Source: Vibrio inusitatus
Lineage (GTDB): Bacteria > Pseudomonadota > Gammaproteobacteria > Enterobacterales > Vibrionaceae
NCBI GenBank assembly: GCA_024346935.1
Contig: AP024878.1
Span: 1,984,001 to 2,048,000 of the forward strand
Direction of reading: 5' to 3'
DNA length: 64,000 bases
Translations under genes and position numbers: made by a program
In this document: positions 1 through 10,151 of the stretch, one piece after another
How the letters are laid out: every line of letters begins with the position of its first letter
Position numbering within the stretch: position 1 is the stretch's first letter
The notes under the pieces: generated by a model
Told to the model about the DNA's origin: nothing
Database searches by the model: none
The model's input: the letters and a program-made list of their open reading frames with translations, nothing else

Positions 1-348
1 ACTATCGCACCTGATGGTTACAACGGTTCGATTCGTGTATTGGTGGGTGTCGACCTGCAAGGCAAGGTGTTAGGTGCCCGAGTACTGTCGCATCAAGAAA
101 CTCCTGGGCTTGGCGATAAAATTGATTTACGTGTATCGGATTGGATCTTGTCATTCACTAATCAAGAAATTACTGCAGACAATCAAGACAACTGGAAAGT
201 ACGTAAGGATGGCGGGCAATTTGACCAGTTTACCGGTGCAACGATTACTCCTCGAGCTGTAGTGAAAGCCATCTACAACACAGGACTATACTTTACGCAA
301 AATCAGGAAGATATCTTGAGTAACTCACCACAATGTGAGGTGAAATAA
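1..348 (+). CDS. rsxG: Electron transport complex subunit RsxG (RnfG), 3' part
   Basis: Reading frame 1 is open from the first base, so the 5' end lies outside the window. RsxG is the periplasmic FMN-carrying subunit of the Rsx/Rnf complex, which moves electrons across the inner membrane and in enterics helps keep SoxR reduced. The visible part has the typical [19 protein letters not shown] stretch and, near the C-terminus, the [12 protein letters not shown] segment, whose S/T-GAT motif carries the covalently bound FMN in this family. The TAA stop shares one base with the ATG of rsxE, showing translational coupling. Assignment is confident from the motif and neighbour. Confidence 0.93.
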   Translation, partial: TIAPDGYNGSIRVLVGVDLQGKVLGARVLSHQETPGLGDKIDLRVSDWILSFTNQEITADNQDNWKVRKDGGQFDQFTGATITPRAVVKAIYNTGLYFTQNQEDILSNSPQCEVK

Positions 349-1040
349 TGTCAGAGAAGAAACTGTTATTAAAGAATGGTCTTTGGGATAACAATCCTGC
401 CCTTGTCCAACTGCTTGGCCTCTGTCCACTACTAGCCGTATCAGCAACCGTGACCAACGCATTAGGTCTCGGCATAGCTACTTTGTTAGTATTAGTGGGA
501 TCAAATCTAACCGTATCTCTTATTCGCAATCATGTACCTCAAGAGATCCGTTTGCCTATCTTTGTGATGATCATTGCAGCTCTGGTAACCTGCGTTCAAC
601 TATTAATGAACGCCTACGCCTATGGCTTATACCTGTCTTTAGGCATTTTCATCCCTTTGATCGTAACCAACTGCATTATCATTGGTCGAGCCGAAGCCTA
701 TGCCTCGAAGAATACACCTGCACTGGCTGTATTAGATGGTCTTTGGATGGGATTAGGAATGACTGCCGTACTCGTGGTTCTTGGTGCAATTCGAGAAATT
801 CTCGGTAATGGTACACTTTTCGATGGCGCTGATTTGCTACTGGGTGATTGGGCAAGCGTATTGCGCATTCAAGTGTATCAGGTTGACAGTAACTTCCTAC
901 TTGCGATGCTACCACCCGGTGCTTTTATCGGTGTGGGTTTCTTAATTGCTGGTAAGAACTGGATAGACAACTACCGAGCGCAACAAGCACCGAAGCATGA
1001 GAAACAGCAGATTGAACGGGCTCGTGTTACTAACAACTAA
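348..1040 (+). CDS. rsxE: Electron transport complex subunit RsxE (RnfE)
   Basis: Integral membrane subunit of the Rsx/Rnf complex, 230 aa, close to the usual family length. The protein is hydrophobic with about six membrane segments, and it contains the [18 protein letters not shown] and [19 protein letters not shown] blocks characteristic of the RnfE/NqrD family. The ATG overlaps the stop of rsxG by one base. The short polar tail after residue 210 ([17 protein letters not shown]) is likely cytoplasmic. The nth gene starts 21 bp downstream, repeating the rsx-nth linkage known from gammaproteobacteria. Confidence 0.95.
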   Translation: MSEKKLLLKNGLWDNNPALVQLLGLCPLLAVSATVTNALGLGIATLLVLVGSNLTVSLIRNHVPQEIRLPIFVMIIAALVTCVQLLMNAYAYGLYLSLGIFIPLIVTNCIIIGRAEAYASKNTPALAVLDGLWMGLGMTAVLVVLGAIREILGNGTLFDGADLLLGDWASVLRIQVYQVDSNFLLAMLPPGAFIGVGFLIAGKNWIDNYRAQQAPKHEKQQIERARVTNN

Positions 1041-1061
1041 TCTTATTTAAAAACGGACTCA

Positions 1062-1697
1062 ATGAATAAAGATAAGCGTCGACTCATACTTGAGAGATTG
1101 CGTGAGGAAAACCCTCACCCAGAAACGGAACTCAACTGGAGCTCCCCTTTTGAATTACTGATAGCGGTATTATTATCGGCTCAAGCAACCGATGTCAGTG
1201 TTAATAAGGCAACCGACAAGCTGTATCCTGTCGCCAATACCCCGCAAGGCATACTAGATTTAGGTGTTGATGGCTTAAAGGAATACATAAAGACTATTGG
1301 TTTGTTCAATTCAAAGGCAGAAAACACCATCAAGACCTGTAAGATATTACTTGAACAACATGGTGGTGAAGTCCCTGAAAATAGAGAAGCTCTTGAAGCC
1401 CTACCGGGCGTCGGAAGAAAGACAGCTAATGTGGTTCTCAATACTGCATTTGGTTGGCCGACTATTGCGGTTGATACACATATCTACCGGGTTTCGAATC
1501 GCACCAAGTTTGCCATGGGTAAAACCGTAGATGATGTTGAACAAAAGCTACTCAAGGTTGTGCCAAAAGAGTTCAAGCTAGATGTGCATCATTGGCTAAT
1601 TCTCCACGGTCGTTACACCTGTATTGCTCGCAACCCACGTTGTGGCAGTTGCATGATAGAAGACTTGTGCGAGTACAAAGATAAGGATATCGATTAA
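1062..1697 (+). CDS. nth: Endonuclease III (DNA glycosylase/AP lyase)
   Basis: Base-excision repair enzyme that removes oxidised pyrimidines and nicks the abasic site. At 211 aa it matches the E. coli length. The helix-hairpin-helix LPGVGRKTA holds the catalytic Lys120, and Asp138 lies in VDTHI. The C-terminal iron-sulfur loop has the exact spacing Cys187-X6-Cys194-X2-Cys197-X5-Cys203 for a [4Fe-4S] cluster. It lies 21 bp after rsxE and is probably cotranscribed. All key residues are present. Confidence 0.97.
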   Translation: MNKDKRRLILERLREENPHPETELNWSSPFELLIAVLLSAQATDVSVNKATDKLYPVANTPQGILDLGVDGLKEYIKTIGLFNSKAENTIKTCKILLEQHGGEVPENREALEALPGVGRKTANVVLNTAFGWPTIAVDTHIYRVSNRTKFAMGKTVDDVEQKLLKVVPKEFKLDVHHWLILHGRYTCIARNPRCGSCMIEDLCEYKDKDID

Positions 1698-1733
1698 AAC
1701 TACTCTCCATTTCACAAATAATAAGGATCAATC

Positions 1734-2150
1734 ATGTCTCAAGGCCGCGTATTACACACCATGCTTCGCGTGGGTGATTTAGATAAGTCTATCGAGTTCT
1801 ATACCAAAGTAATGGGTATGGAACTATTGCGTAAGAACGAAAACAAAGAATACCAATACACTCTTGCCTTTGTCGGCTTTGGCGACGAATCACAAGGTGC
1901 AGTCATTGAACTGACCTACAACTGGGGCACAACAGAGTACGATCTTGGCGATGCTTTTGGCCACGTCGCTATTGGGTATGAGGATATCTATGCTACTTGT
2001 GATGCTATCAAGGCAGTTGGTGGAAACGTAACTCGCGAGCCAGGCCCAGTTAAAGGGGGCTCAACACATATTGCTTTTGTCACTGACCCTGATGGTTACA
2101 AGATAGAACTTATTCAGCGAGAAAATGCCTCGTCTGGTTTGAACGGCTAA
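1734..2150 (+). CDS. gloA: Lactoylglutathione lyase (glyoxalase I)
   Basis: Converts the methylglyoxal-glutathione hemithioacetal to S-lactoylglutathione in the cytosol. The 138 aa form a two-module glyoxalase fold. The expected metal ligands are visible: His8 in [11 protein letters not shown], Glu59 in VIELTYN, His77 in FGHVAIG and Glu125 in YKIELIQ, matching His5/Glu56/His74/Glu122 of the E. coli nickel enzyme with an offset of three. An AAGGA ribosome site precedes the ATG. A strong terminator follows the gene. Confidence 0.96.
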   Translation: MSQGRVLHTMLRVGDLDKSIEFYTKVMGMELLRKNENKEYQYTLAFVGFGDESQGAVIELTYNWGTTEYDLGDAFGHVAIGYEDIYATCDAIKAVGGNVTREPGPVKGGSTHIAFVTDPDGYKIELIQRENASSGLNG

Positions 2151-2181
2151 TCAATTCACAGATAAGTAAACACGTTTACTA

Positions 2182-2217
2182 GGGCTGTAATTGTCTAAAG
2201 ATAATTACAGCCCTTTT
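2182..2217 (+). terminator. Rho-independent terminator after gloA
   Basis: An 11-bp perfect stem (GGGCTGTAATT paired with AATTACAGCCC) with a short loop is followed by a T-rich tract. Confidence 0.88.
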
Positions 2218-2310
2218 GTCATATTTAGACTCAGGAAAATTAATGTATGGGTTTAGAAAACCTTATGAATCTGTAATAATGCTCGCCTTAATCCATACGC
2301 TTTACTTGTT

Positions 2311-2955
2311 ATGACTGTAGAAAATGAAGCTTTGACGCTAAAAAAACGATTTAGAGGGTATTTCCCTGTGGTTATCGACGTAGAAACCGCTGGTTTTAAT
2401 GCCTCAACTGACGCGTTGCTTGAAATATGCGCAGTAACTCTGGCTATGGATGAAAACGGAGACTTGCATCCAGCAAGCACCCTGACTTTCCAAGTAGAAC
2501 CATTTGAAGGAGCAAATTTAGAGAAGGAAGCACTCGAATTTATCGGAATGCGTGACCCTTTCAGCCCATTGCGTGGCGCTATCCCCGAATCAGAAGCATT
2601 GAAAGAGATCTATAAACTGGTTCGCAAAGAACAAAAGCTAGCCGGTTGTAGCCGAGCGATCATCGTGGCGCATAATGCTGCCTTTGATCATGGCTTTGTC
2701 TCTCAGGCTAGCGAACGTTCCAAGTTGAAACGTGTACCGTTCCACCCTTTTGCCACTTTCGATACCGCGACTCTTAGCGGCTTAGCTTATGGTCAAACCG
2801 TTTTAGCCAAAGCATGTAAAGCAGCGCAGATAGAGTTCGACAATAAAGAGGCACACTCAGCGCTTTACGATACACAAAAGACCGCTGAATTATTTTGTAA
2901 AATTGTCAATAAATGGAAAGCCTTAGGTGGCTGGCCAATGCTTGACGAAGAATAA
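2311..2955 (+). CDS. rnt: Ribonuclease T
   Basis: DEDD-family 3'-5' exoribonuclease that trims the 3' ends of tRNA and other stable RNAs. At 214 aa it has the family length. Catalytic residues are visible as Asp23 and Glu25 ([12 protein letters not shown]), Asp126 ([10 protein letters not shown]) and His182/Asp187 ([12 protein letters not shown]), which makes it a DEDDh enzyme. It has its own upstream region after the gloA terminator. A membrane transporter gene starts 27 bp downstream and may be cotranscribed. Confidence 0.96.
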   Translation: MTVENEALTLKKRFRGYFPVVIDVETAGFNASTDALLEICAVTLAMDENGDLHPASTLTFQVEPFEGANLEKEALEFIGMRDPFSPLRGAIPESEALKEIYKLVRKEQKLAGCSRAIIVAHNAAFDHGFVSQASERSKLKRVPFHPFATFDTATLSGLAYGQTVLAKACKAAQIEFDNKEAHSALYDTQKTAELFCKIVNKWKALGGWPMLDEE

Positions 2956-2982
2956 ACACAACTAAACAATTAGAGAAGTATA

Positions 2983-4308
2983 ATGAATCCCGTTGTCATT
3001 TCCGTTTGTATCATGCTGCTATTAGCATTGATGCGCGTTAACGTCGTTGTTGCGTTAACTTTTAGTGCTATTGTTGGTGGACTTACCGCTGGCATGAACA
3101 TTACCGACACCATTGCTGCCTTTGAAGGTGGATTAGGTGGTGGTGCAACCATCGCTCTTAGCTACGCCATGCTGGGTACGTTTGCGGTTGCTATCTCAAA
3201 GTCAGGTATTACCGACCTATTGGCACAAAGCGTCATTAAACGCATTAATGGCCAAGAGAGTGACACTGCATCTACTGGTCTTAAATACGCTGTACTGGTT
3301 GCTCTTATCTTAATCACTATGTCATCGCAGAACGTTATTCCTGTTCACATTGCATTCATTCCCATTCTTATTCCGCCTCTACTTGCAGTGTTCTCAAAAC
3401 TAAACATTGACCGTCGTATGATTGCCTGTGTACTTACTTTTGGTCTTGTTACTCCTTATATGATTCTGCCAATTGGCTTTGGTGGCATTTTCCTGAACAA
3501 CATATTGCTGAAAAACCTCAACGACAACGGCCTGCACAACATCGTTGCATCTGATGTACCGATGGCGATGTTACTCCCTGCGCTGGGCATGATCACAGGT
3601 CTGCTTGTGGCTATCTTTATTAGCTACCGTAAACCTCGCACTTACAAAGAAACAGAAATCACGCATGTAGATGCAGAGCCTAGTCACATCAATAAAAAAC
3701 ACATTATTGTTGCCGTAGGCGCTATCATCGCTGCACTATCAGTACAGCTGTACACAGGATCAATGATTATCGGTGCACTCGCCGGTTTCATGGTGTTCAC
3801 CTTTGGTGGTGTGATCGCATGGAAAGAAACCCACGATGTATTTACTCGTGGCGTTCATATGATGGCGATGATTGGTTTTATTATGATTGCAGCAGCTGGT
3901 TTTGCAGCGGTGATGAAAGCTACTGGTGGTGTAGAGACACTTGTTGAAGCTCTGTCTACTTCTATTGGTGACAATAAGCCTCTTGCGGCGCTATTGATGC
4001 TGATTGTTGGTCTTCTAGTGACTATGGGTATTGGCTCTTCATTCTCAACTATCCCAATTATCGCAACCATCTATGTACCACTAGCAACAGCTTTTGGTTT
4101 CTCTCCAATGGCTATCGTTGCTTTGGTAGGTACAGCAGCAGCACTAGGTGATGCAGGCTCTCCGGCTTCAGATTCAACCCTTGGTCCAACATCTGGTCTT
4201 AACGCAGATGGACAGCACGAGCACATCTGGCAAACAGTGGTTCCAACTTTCATCCACTACAACATCCCACTGATCATTTTCGGTTGGGTGGCAGCTATGG
4301 TTCTTTAA
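2983..4308 (+). CDS. Na+/H+ antiporter family (NhaC/YuiF-like) membrane transporter
   Basis: 441 aa, almost entirely hydrophobic, with about eleven to twelve predicted membrane segments and a polar break around residues 215-240. The opening [21 protein letters not shown] and the [21 protein letters not shown] motif near the C-terminus are typical of the Na_H_antiporter (NhaC-like) family in its YuiF branch. Members are annotated as sodium/proton antiporters or amino-acid transporters, and the substrate cannot be read from sequence. It lies 27 bp after rnt and ends before a strong terminator. Confidence 0.85.
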   Translation: MNPVVISVCIMLLLALMRVNVVVALTFSAIVGGLTAGMNITDTIAAFEGGLGGGATIALSYAMLGTFAVAISKSGITDLLAQSVIKRINGQESDTASTGLKYAVLVALILITMSSQNVIPVHIAFIPILIPPLLAVFSKLNIDRRMIACVLTFGLVTPYMILPIGFGGIFLNNILLKNLNDNGLHNIVASDVPMAMLLPALGMITGLLVAIFISYRKPRTYKETEITHVDAEPSHINKKHIIVAVGAIIAALSVQLYTGSMIIGALAGFMVFTFGGVIAWKETHDVFTRGVHMMAMIGFIMIAAAGFAAVMKATGGVETLVEALSTSIGDNKPLAALLMLIVGLLVTMGIGSSFSTIPIIATIYVPLATAFGFSPMAIVALVGTAAALGDAGSPASDSTLGPTSGLNADGQHEHIWQTVVPTFIHYNIPLIIFGWVAAMVL

Positions 4309-4324
4309 CCTCGCTCAAAAATAG

Positions 4325-4353
4325 AAAAAGGCTTCCAGTTGGAAGCCTTTTTA
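4325..4353 (+). terminator. Terminator after the antiporter gene
   Basis: AAAAAGGCTTCC and GGAAGCCTTTTT form a hairpin with a T-run. It lies between convergent genes and could act in both directions. Confidence 0.88.
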
Positions 4354-4391
4354 ATATCTGCACTCTATAAGAGCTCAGTGCTCTGCGAAGA

Positions 4392-4721
4392 TTATTCGCT
4401 AGCTGAACGTTGAGCGGCCTGCTTAATAAGAGGCTGAAGTTCGCCTTTTTGGAACATCTCTATAATGATGTCACAACCGCCGATTAGCTCACCTTCGATC
4501 CATAGTTGTGGGAAAGTTGGCCATTGTGCATAAGCTGGAAGCTCAGCACGGATATCAGGGTTTTGCAGGATATCAACGTATGCAAACTTTTCACCACACG
4601 CCATCAAAGCTTGAGACGCTTGAGAAGAAAATCCACAGCTAGGAAGCTTAGGTGAACCTTTCATGTAAAGAAGGATAGTGTTTTGTTCGATCTGCTGTTT
4701 GATTTTGTCTAGGGTTTCCAT
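4392..4721 (-). CDS. grxD: Monothiol glutaredoxin Grx4
   Basis: Monothiol CGFS glutaredoxin that binds and transfers [2Fe-2S] clusters with glutathione. The active site lies in LPSCGFSSQAS, the cis-Pro region in AQWPTFPQLWI and the glutathione-binding GGCDI motif follows. I chose the second in-frame ATG (4721), because a GAGGAA ribosome site lies just before it. An ATG 18 bp upstream (4739) is also open but lacks a clear site. The resulting 109 aa match the family. It is convergent with the antiporter gene. Confidence 0.95.
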   Translation of the reverse strand: METLDKIKQQIEQNTILLYMKGSPKLPSCGFSSQASQALMACGEKFAYVDILQNPDIRAELPAYAQWPTFPQLWIEGELIGGCDIIIEMFQKGELQPLIKQAAQRSASE

Positions 4722-4739
4722 TGCGTTCCTCGGATCCAT

Positions 4740-5062
4740 GTACGCTATATAGTATTCCGTTATTTTACCTTACTAGCTTAGAATAAAAACCATAAACTAA
4801 CTATGGTTATTGTTGCGAAAATAGACAAAAGTTGGCGTAACCGCACTCTGTTGGTTACCAAATATTATAAATTTGTTGCCTAACCTTTTATTAGTATAAA
4901 AAATTGATAGAATGCAAACGAAGTTAGAGAACTAATTTGCACAGCGGTTCGTAGTACTACCTACCCTGTCACATGCATTTGATGAGAAATCTCTCATCGA
5001 GTGTAATTTGTTATTACATTGGAAGCTTAGGGCTTAGCCCTCATAAATGGAGAACCGAGCAA
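4740..5062. other. Divergent grxD/sodB promoter region and sodB leader
   Basis: AT-rich intergenic stretch between grxD (minus) and sodB (plus). An in-frame ATG at 4973 would extend SodB by 30 residues unlike any SodB N-terminus, so this part is more likely untranslated leader. In other gammaproteobacteria sodB is regulated by iron through a small RNA. I see no convincing Fur box here. Confidence 0.45.
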
Positions 5063-5647
5063 ATGGCATTTGAACTACCAGCTCTTCCTTACGCAAAAGA
5101 CGCGCTAGAACCACATATCTCTGCTGAGACTCTAGATTTTCACCACGGTAAACACCACAACACTTACGTTGTTAAACTAAATGGCCTAATCCCTGGTACT
5201 GAGTTTGAAGGCAAAACACTAGAAGAAATCGTTAAGACTTCTACCGGTGGTGTATTCAACAACGCAGCACAAATTTGGAACCACACGTTCTACTGGCACT
5301 GCCTAGCGCCAAACGCAGGCGGCGAACCAACGGGCGCTGTTGCTGACGCAATCAACGCAGCATTTGGTTCTTTTGAAGAGTTCAAAGCTAAATTCACTGA
5401 TTCTGCAATCAACAACTTCGGTTCTTCTTGGACTTGGCTTGTTAAGAATGCAGACGGTTCACTAGCAATCGTTAACACTTCAAACGCAGCGACTCCTCTA
5501 ACAGAAGAAGGTGTAACTCCTCTTCTAACTGTTGACCTTTGGGAACACGCTTACTACATCGATTACCGTAACGTTCGTCCAGACTACATGAATGGCTTCT
5601 GGGCTCTAGTTAACTGGGACTTCGTTGCACAAAACTTAGCTAAATAA
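5063..5647 (+). CDS. sodB: Superoxide dismutase [Fe]
   Basis: Cytosolic iron superoxide dismutase, 194 aa from the chosen ATG, which gives the standard [20 protein letters not shown] start. Metal ligands are visible as His27 (LDFHHGKHH), His74 (IWNHTFYW), Asp158 and His162 ([14 protein letters not shown]). The longer open frame back to 4973 adds a non-homologous segment and was not used. The gene is monocistronic and ends before a strong terminator. Confidence 0.97.
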   Translation: MAFELPALPYAKDALEPHISAETLDFHHGKHHNTYVVKLNGLIPGTEFEGKTLEEIVKTSTGGVFNNAAQIWNHTFYWHCLAPNAGGEPTGAVADAINAAFGSFEEFKAKFTDSAINNFGSSWTWLVKNADGSLAIVNTSNAATPLTEEGVTPLLTVDLWEHAYYIDYRNVRPDYMNGFWALVNWDFVAQNLAK

Positions 5648-5666
5648 TTAGCTGATTTATAATGAA

Positions 5667-5695
5667 AAGGCTGCCTATTTAGGCAGCCTTTTTTG
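5667..5695 (+). terminator. Terminator after sodB
   Basis: AAGGCTGCCT and AGGCAGCCTT form the stem, followed by six T residues. Confidence 0.9.
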
Positions 5696-6004
5696 TCGTT
5701 TGCGGATGGTTATGCAGTCTTGTTGATTAGGAATGATATTCCATACAAATTTTCCTTAGTTATTGCTACCTCTATCATACAAACTGTGAGCTACTCCTTA
5801 GTTCAAGTAATTGCATATCATAAACACAAGAAATCACCATCTTGTTCACATCTTATTCACTATATTCGATCGTATAACTATGAGTCAGATATGGCTCTTA
5901 GATCCAACTAGCGGATTCATTTATAGAGGGCTATTAAGCCCTCTATTTGTCACTGCGGTGATCAGTAGTTTTCTTTAAGCTCTAGAAAAATCAGGTGGTC
6001 AACA
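5696..6004. other. Intergenic region with a hairpin before the SDR-like gene
   Basis: No convincing protein gene. A 9-bp perfect stem (TAGAGGGCT with AGCCCTCTA, 5924-5945) followed by a short T stretch could be a weak terminator of a leader or small RNA. The downstream gene is preceded by a clear AGGTGGT ribosome site. Confidence 0.4.
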
Positions 6005-6682
6005 ATGGTTATTCACAATTCCGTGGTATTAATTACCTCGGCAGGAACAATACTTGGGAGGACTCTCGCCCTTCACTTTGCCTCTCTTGGAGCCAAGGTT
6101 GTCATCACGGACAAAAACTCATCGCTCCTTAAAGGCACATACAGAGAATGTATAGAATCTGGTTTTAATGTGTGCACCTATGCGCTACCTGATGACACCC
6201 AACATAATGTCGATGATATGTTTAACTATATTGAGAACTTCTATGACCGTGGCGTTGATATTCTGATCAATAATTGGGAAAACCATCCACTGCCGACTTT
6301 GGTAAGCCCTACTCCAGCGGAGGAATTTAGCGAGCAATTCTCTCACCTTGTTCAATCACTGTTTAGCTGCGGTCACGCTTGCGCAGAGCAAATGCGTAAG
6401 AACCACCAGCAAGGTGTGATTGTGAATATCCTTACAAATGAACGCTCTGAATCTATTCTTGGTACCGAAAGCACGAGTTCTATGGTCAGTGGTCTAACAA
6501 AGAGTTGGGCTAAGGAGCTCAACCCGTTTGATATTCGTGTTGGAGGTATCTTGCCTAGCGTGCATCACTCTCGCCATGATGACTATCAAAACAGCTTTGC
6601 TAACATTCGCGAAGAACTGATAAGAAATACGGAATACATTGTCTCAAACGACTCGTTTAACGGGCGAGTAATGTCATGGTAG
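6005..6682 (+). CDS. Degenerate short-chain dehydrogenase/reductase family protein
   Basis: 225 aa with a Rossmann N-terminus (VVLITSAGTILGRTLALHFASLGAKVVITD) and the late SDR segment SGLTKSWAKELNPFDIRVGGILP, so the fold is clear. Hallmark residues are lost. The TGxxxGIG loop is TSAGTILG, the NNAG motif reads NNWEN, and the catalytic YxxxK positions before GLTKSW are occupied by Thr and Ser. Catalysis by the usual Tyr-Lys pair is therefore unlikely; a binding or regulatory role is inferred. The reading frame is intact, which suggests it is maintained. It lies alone between sodB and adhE. Confidence 0.75.
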   Translation: MVIHNSVVLITSAGTILGRTLALHFASLGAKVVITDKNSSLLKGTYRECIESGFNVCTYALPDDTQHNVDDMFNYIENFYDRGVDILINNWENHPLPTLVSPTPAEEFSEQFSHLVQSLFSCGHACAEQMRKNHQQGVIVNILTNERSESILGTESTSSMVSGLTKSWAKELNPFDIRVGGILPSVHHSRHDDYQNSFANIREELIRNTEYIVSNDSFNGRVMSW

Positions 6683-6798
6683 TTCAGTAGTGAATTGCTA
6701 GCATCTTTCTATTGGATAACCTCATGGATGGTCCCACAAGTTCAGATAACTTTGTGGATAGAACGTACATCGTTCATGTTCCAAGCATCAAAAATAAA

Positions 6799-6835
6799 AA
6801 ATCCCAGCACCTTTCAGCGCTGGGATTTTTCTATT
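6799..6835 (-). terminator. Terminator between the SDR-like gene and adhE
   Basis: AAATCCCAGC and GCTGGGATTT pair with A and T tracts on both sides, so it can serve both convergent genes. Confidence 0.88.
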
Positions 6836-6874
6836 CGGTGTGGACTCTTTCAAGCCCACTAATCAAGAGTCGAA

Positions 6875-9547
6875 TTACTTCGCTTTAGCAACTTTTTGGT
6901 CTGCTTTTTTCTTGATTACTGTAGTGCCTTCGAAAGTTTCACCTTCAACGTATGGCTTACCGTAGTAAGACGTTGTTAGTACTTCTTTAAGCTCAGTGAT
7001 TAGAGGGTAACGTGGGTTAGCACCTGTACACTGATCATCGAATGCTTCAACAGATAGCTCATCTAGTTTAGCGATGAAGTCTGCTTCATTAACACCCGCT
7101 TCTTGAATAGATAAAGGAATATCCAAATCTTTCTTCAGCTCTTCTAACCATGTTAGTAGACGTTCAATCTTCTGAGCAGTGCGGTCACCAGCTTGGCTTA
7201 GGCCTAGGTGGTCTGCAACTTCAGCGTAACGACGACGTGCTTGCGGACGGTCGTATTGAGAGAATGCCGTTTGCTTAGTTGGGTTATCGTTCGCGTTGTA
7301 ACGTACAACGTTAGAAATCATCAATGCGTTTGCAAGACCGTGCGGTAAGTGGAACTCAGCACCGATTTTGTGAGCAATTGAGTGACACACTCCTAGGAAA
7401 GACTGTGCAAATGCAATACCAGCGATAGTTGCCGCATTGTGTACTTTCTCACGAGCGATTGGGTCTGCTGCACCGTGCTTGTAGCTCGCTGGTAGGTATT
7501 CTTTTAGCATCTTAAGTGCTTGAAGAGCCTGGCCATCCGAGTATTCGTTAGCAAGAACAGATACGTATGCTTCTAGTGCGTGAGTTACTGCATCGTAACC
7601 ACCGAACGCTGTTAGAGACTTAGGCATGTTCATTACTAGGTTAGCATCAACAATAGCCATGTTAGGCGTTAGCTCGTAATCTGCTAGTGGGTATTTAGCA
7701 CCTGTTTTGTCGTCTGTAACAACAGCAAATGGAGTTACTTCTGAACCTGTACCAGAAGTTGTAGTAATACATACTAGTTCAGCTTTCTCACCCATTTTAG
7801 GGAACTTGTAGATACGTTTACGGATATCCATAAAGCGCATTGCTAGTTCTTCAAAGTGAGTTTCTGGGTGCTCGTACATTACCCACATGATCTTAGCTGC
7901 ATCCATTGGTGAACCACCACCAAGCGCTAGGATTACATCAGGTTGGAAGCTTTGCATTGCTGCAGCGCCTTTCTCAACAACAGATAGTGTTGGATCTGCT
8001 TCTACATCGAAGAATGTTTGAACTTCAATGCCTTGAGCTTTAAGAAGGCTAACTACGCTGTCTGCGTAACCGTTGTTAAATAAGAAACGGTCAGTTACTA
8101 GGAATGCGCGTTTCTTACCTTCTAGGTCGCCAAGAGCGATTGGAAGGCTACCACGACGGAAATAGATAGACTTAGGTAGTTTGTGCCACAACATATTTTC
8201 AGCTCGCTTCGCTACAGTTTTCTTGTTGATAAGGTGCTTAGGACCCACGTTCTCAGAGATAGAGTTACCACCCCAAGAACCACAACCTAAAGTTAGAGAA
8301 GGTGCAACGTTAAAGTTGTAAAGATCACCGATACCACCATGAGTAGAAGGGATGTTTACAAGAATACGAGCCGTCTTCAACTTGTCGCCGAAGTAACGAA
8401 TGCGGTCAGTGTTTGTGTCTTGATCTGTATACAGACCAGATGTGTGACCGATACCACCGATTTCAACCATAGTTACTGCTTGAGCAACAGCATCTTCGAA
8501 GTTGTCAGCGCGGAATAGACCTAGAGTTGGAGATAGTTTCTCATGAGCAAATTCGTCATCGTAAGATACTTTACCAAGACCTTCACCCACTAGCACTTTA
8601 GTGTCAGCAGGAACTTTAACGCCAGCCATTTCAGCGATTGCTGGAGCAGGTTGACCAACGATCTTAGCATTTAGGTTGCCATCAATTAGAAGTACTTTAC
8701 GTACTTTATTCGCGTCAGCTTTGCTTAGTACGTGTGCTTTGTGAGAAGCAAAACGAGCTTTAACTTCGTCATACACTTCATCAACTACGATAGCCGCTTG
8801 CTCAGAAGCACATACTACGCCGTTATCGAACGTTTTAGACATAAGAATAGAAGCTACAGCACGTTTGATGTCTGCAGTTTCGTCGATTACTACTGGAACG
8901 TTACCCGCACCAACACCGATTGCTGGCTTACCAGAAGAGTAAGCAGCTTTAACCATGCCTGGACCACCAGTTGCAAGGATAAGAGCGATACCGTCGTGTT
9001 TCATCAGGCCATTAGATAGCTCAACAGAAGGTTGGTCGATCCAACCGATGATGTCTTTTGGAGCACCCGCTGCTACTGCTGCATCTAGAACTAGCTTAGC
9101 TGCATCATTAGTAGAGTTCTTAGCACGTGGGTGTGGCGAGAAGATGATGCCGTTACGTGTTTTAAGTGAGATTAGAGATTTGAAGATTGCAGTAGATGTA
9201 GGGTTAGTCGTTGGAACGATACCACAGATGATACCAACAGGTTCTGCAATGGTCATTGTGCCTAGGTTGTCATCTTCTTCTAAGATGCCACAGGTTTTCT
9301 CATCTTTATATTTGTTGTAGATAAACTCAGATGCAAAGTGGTTTTTGATTACCTTGTCTTCTACGATGCCCATGCCAGATTCCGCTACAGCTTGCTGTGC
9401 TAGAGGAATACGTGCTTGGTTGGCTGCTAGAGAAGCTGCACGGAAGATCGTGTCTACTTGCTCTTGCGAAAACGTTGCAAACTCTTCTTGAGCCGCTTTA
9501 ACGCGAGCTACTAGAGCGTCCAGTTCAGCCATATTAGTTACAGGCAT
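6875..9547 (-). CDS. adhE: Bifunctional acetaldehyde-CoA/alcohol dehydrogenase
   Basis: 890-aa fermentative enzyme that reduces acetyl-CoA to ethanol through acetaldehyde with NADH. The N-terminal aldehyde dehydrogenase half carries the catalytic Cys in DNGVVCASEQAA near residue 246. The C-terminal iron-dependent alcohol dehydrogenase half starts around residue 450 and shows GGGSPMDAAK and the metal-binding region with HSIAHKIGAEFHLPHG. It ends with a Lys-rich tail as in relatives. An AGGAG ribosome site precedes the ATG. AdhE typically forms spirosome filaments. The long upstream region holds an FNR-like site, consistent with anaerobic control. Confidence 0.97.
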   Translation of the reverse strand: MPVTNMAELDALVARVKAAQEEFATFSQEQVDTIFRAASLAANQARIPLAQQAVAESGMGIVEDKVIKNHFASEFIYNKYKDEKTCGILEEDDNLGTMTIAEPVGIICGIVPTTNPTSTAIFKSLISLKTRNGIIFSPHPRAKNSTNDAAKLVLDAAVAAGAPKDIIGWIDQPSVELSNGLMKHDGIALILATGGPGMVKAAYSSGKPAIGVGAGNVPVVIDETADIKRAVASILMSKTFDNGVVCASEQAAIVVDEVYDEVKARFASHKAHVLSKADANKVRKVLLIDGNLNAKIVGQPAPAIAEMAGVKVPADTKVLVGEGLGKVSYDDEFAHEKLSPTLGLFRADNFEDAVAQAVTMVEIGGIGHTSGLYTDQDTNTDRIRYFGDKLKTARILVNIPSTHGGIGDLYNFNVAPSLTLGCGSWGGNSISENVGPKHLINKKTVAKRAENMLWHKLPKSIYFRRGSLPIALGDLEGKKRAFLVTDRFLFNNGYADSVVSLLKAQGIEVQTFFDVEADPTLSVVEKGAAAMQSFQPDVILALGGGSPMDAAKIMWVMYEHPETHFEELAMRFMDIRKRIYKFPKMGEKAELVCITTTSGTGSEVTPFAVVTDDKTGAKYPLADYELTPNMAIVDANLVMNMPKSLTAFGGYDAVTHALEAYVSVLANEYSDGQALQALKMLKEYLPASYKHGAADPIAREKVHNAATIAGIAFAQSFLGVCHSIAHKIGAEFHLPHGLANALMISNVVRYNANDNPTKQTAFSQYDRPQARRRYAEVADHLGLSQAGDRTAQKIERLLTWLEELKKDLDIPLSIQEAGVNEADFIAKLDELSVEAFDDQCTGANPRYPLITELKEVLTTSYYGKPYVEGETFEGTTVIKKKADQKVAKAK

Positions 9548-10151
9548 AATTATCTCCTAGATATTTTAAATTAAAAACTTTTTAGTAAGGTTTGTTAGTT
9601 AAACCACACAGCTTAGTAAATAGCTTTCACAGACGAGTATATTATTTCACTCTGCGAATAAAATTGACTCAGATCACTTAGTTTGAAAGAACTACCACCA
9701 AATGGTTATTAGCTGAGCTTATTCTAAATGCCATATTGTATTACAAATAGTGCAATCTGTGATGCTGATCTCATCCATGAAAGTAGCCCTTTTACTACGT
9801 AATAAAAATTCCATTACGTCATAAATTTTCAAATCCTGTAGGCCATATAAAACGTGCCAGACCCTAGTATAACCATTGTTTTGTATAGGACAACGAGAAA
9901 TTTTGCGCAGTTATTTACTTTTGATGTCTCTTTGTAATCTAGTACTACTCTTAGTGTCAGGCATACGAAATATGTCGAATTCTCTTCTTCAGCGCCTTGG
10001 GATTTACGCATTAGTTTTTCTAATGCATAATTGATTATCATTTAGAAAACTTCAGGCGAATACTTGAAAGTTTCACTGGCGTAAATTCTCGTCCTTGATT
10101 AAAGTAGCGCGGAAATTTATTACACCCCGTTTTTCTTATTAAGGCTCGCTA
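9548..10151. other. Long divergent control region of adhE and the MarC-family gene
   Basis: About 600 bp without a convincing gene; the 70-codon minus-strand frame at 9829-10041 has no homology signal or ribosome site. AT-rich and probably regulatory. See the FNR-like site inside it. Confidence 0.5.
9664..9677. promoter_or_regulatory. Candidate FNR-type site upstream of adhE
   Basis: TTGACTCAGATCAC resembles the FNR consensus TTGAT-N4-ATCAA, with one mismatch in each half. It lies about 115 bp upstream of the adhE start, a plausible place for oxygen control. By-eye match only. Confidence 0.35.

Noticed and set aside
4973..5062. Longer SodB start
   Set aside because: In-frame ATG adds 30 residues with no SodB similarity; the ATG at 5063 gives the conserved N-terminus and length.
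5693..5911. 72-codon plus-strand frame after sodB
   Set aside because: No ribosome site or protein-like pattern; it starts within the terminator.
9829..10041. 70-codon minus-strand frame upstream of adhE
   Set aside because: Random-looking composition in an AT-rich control region; no ribosome site.
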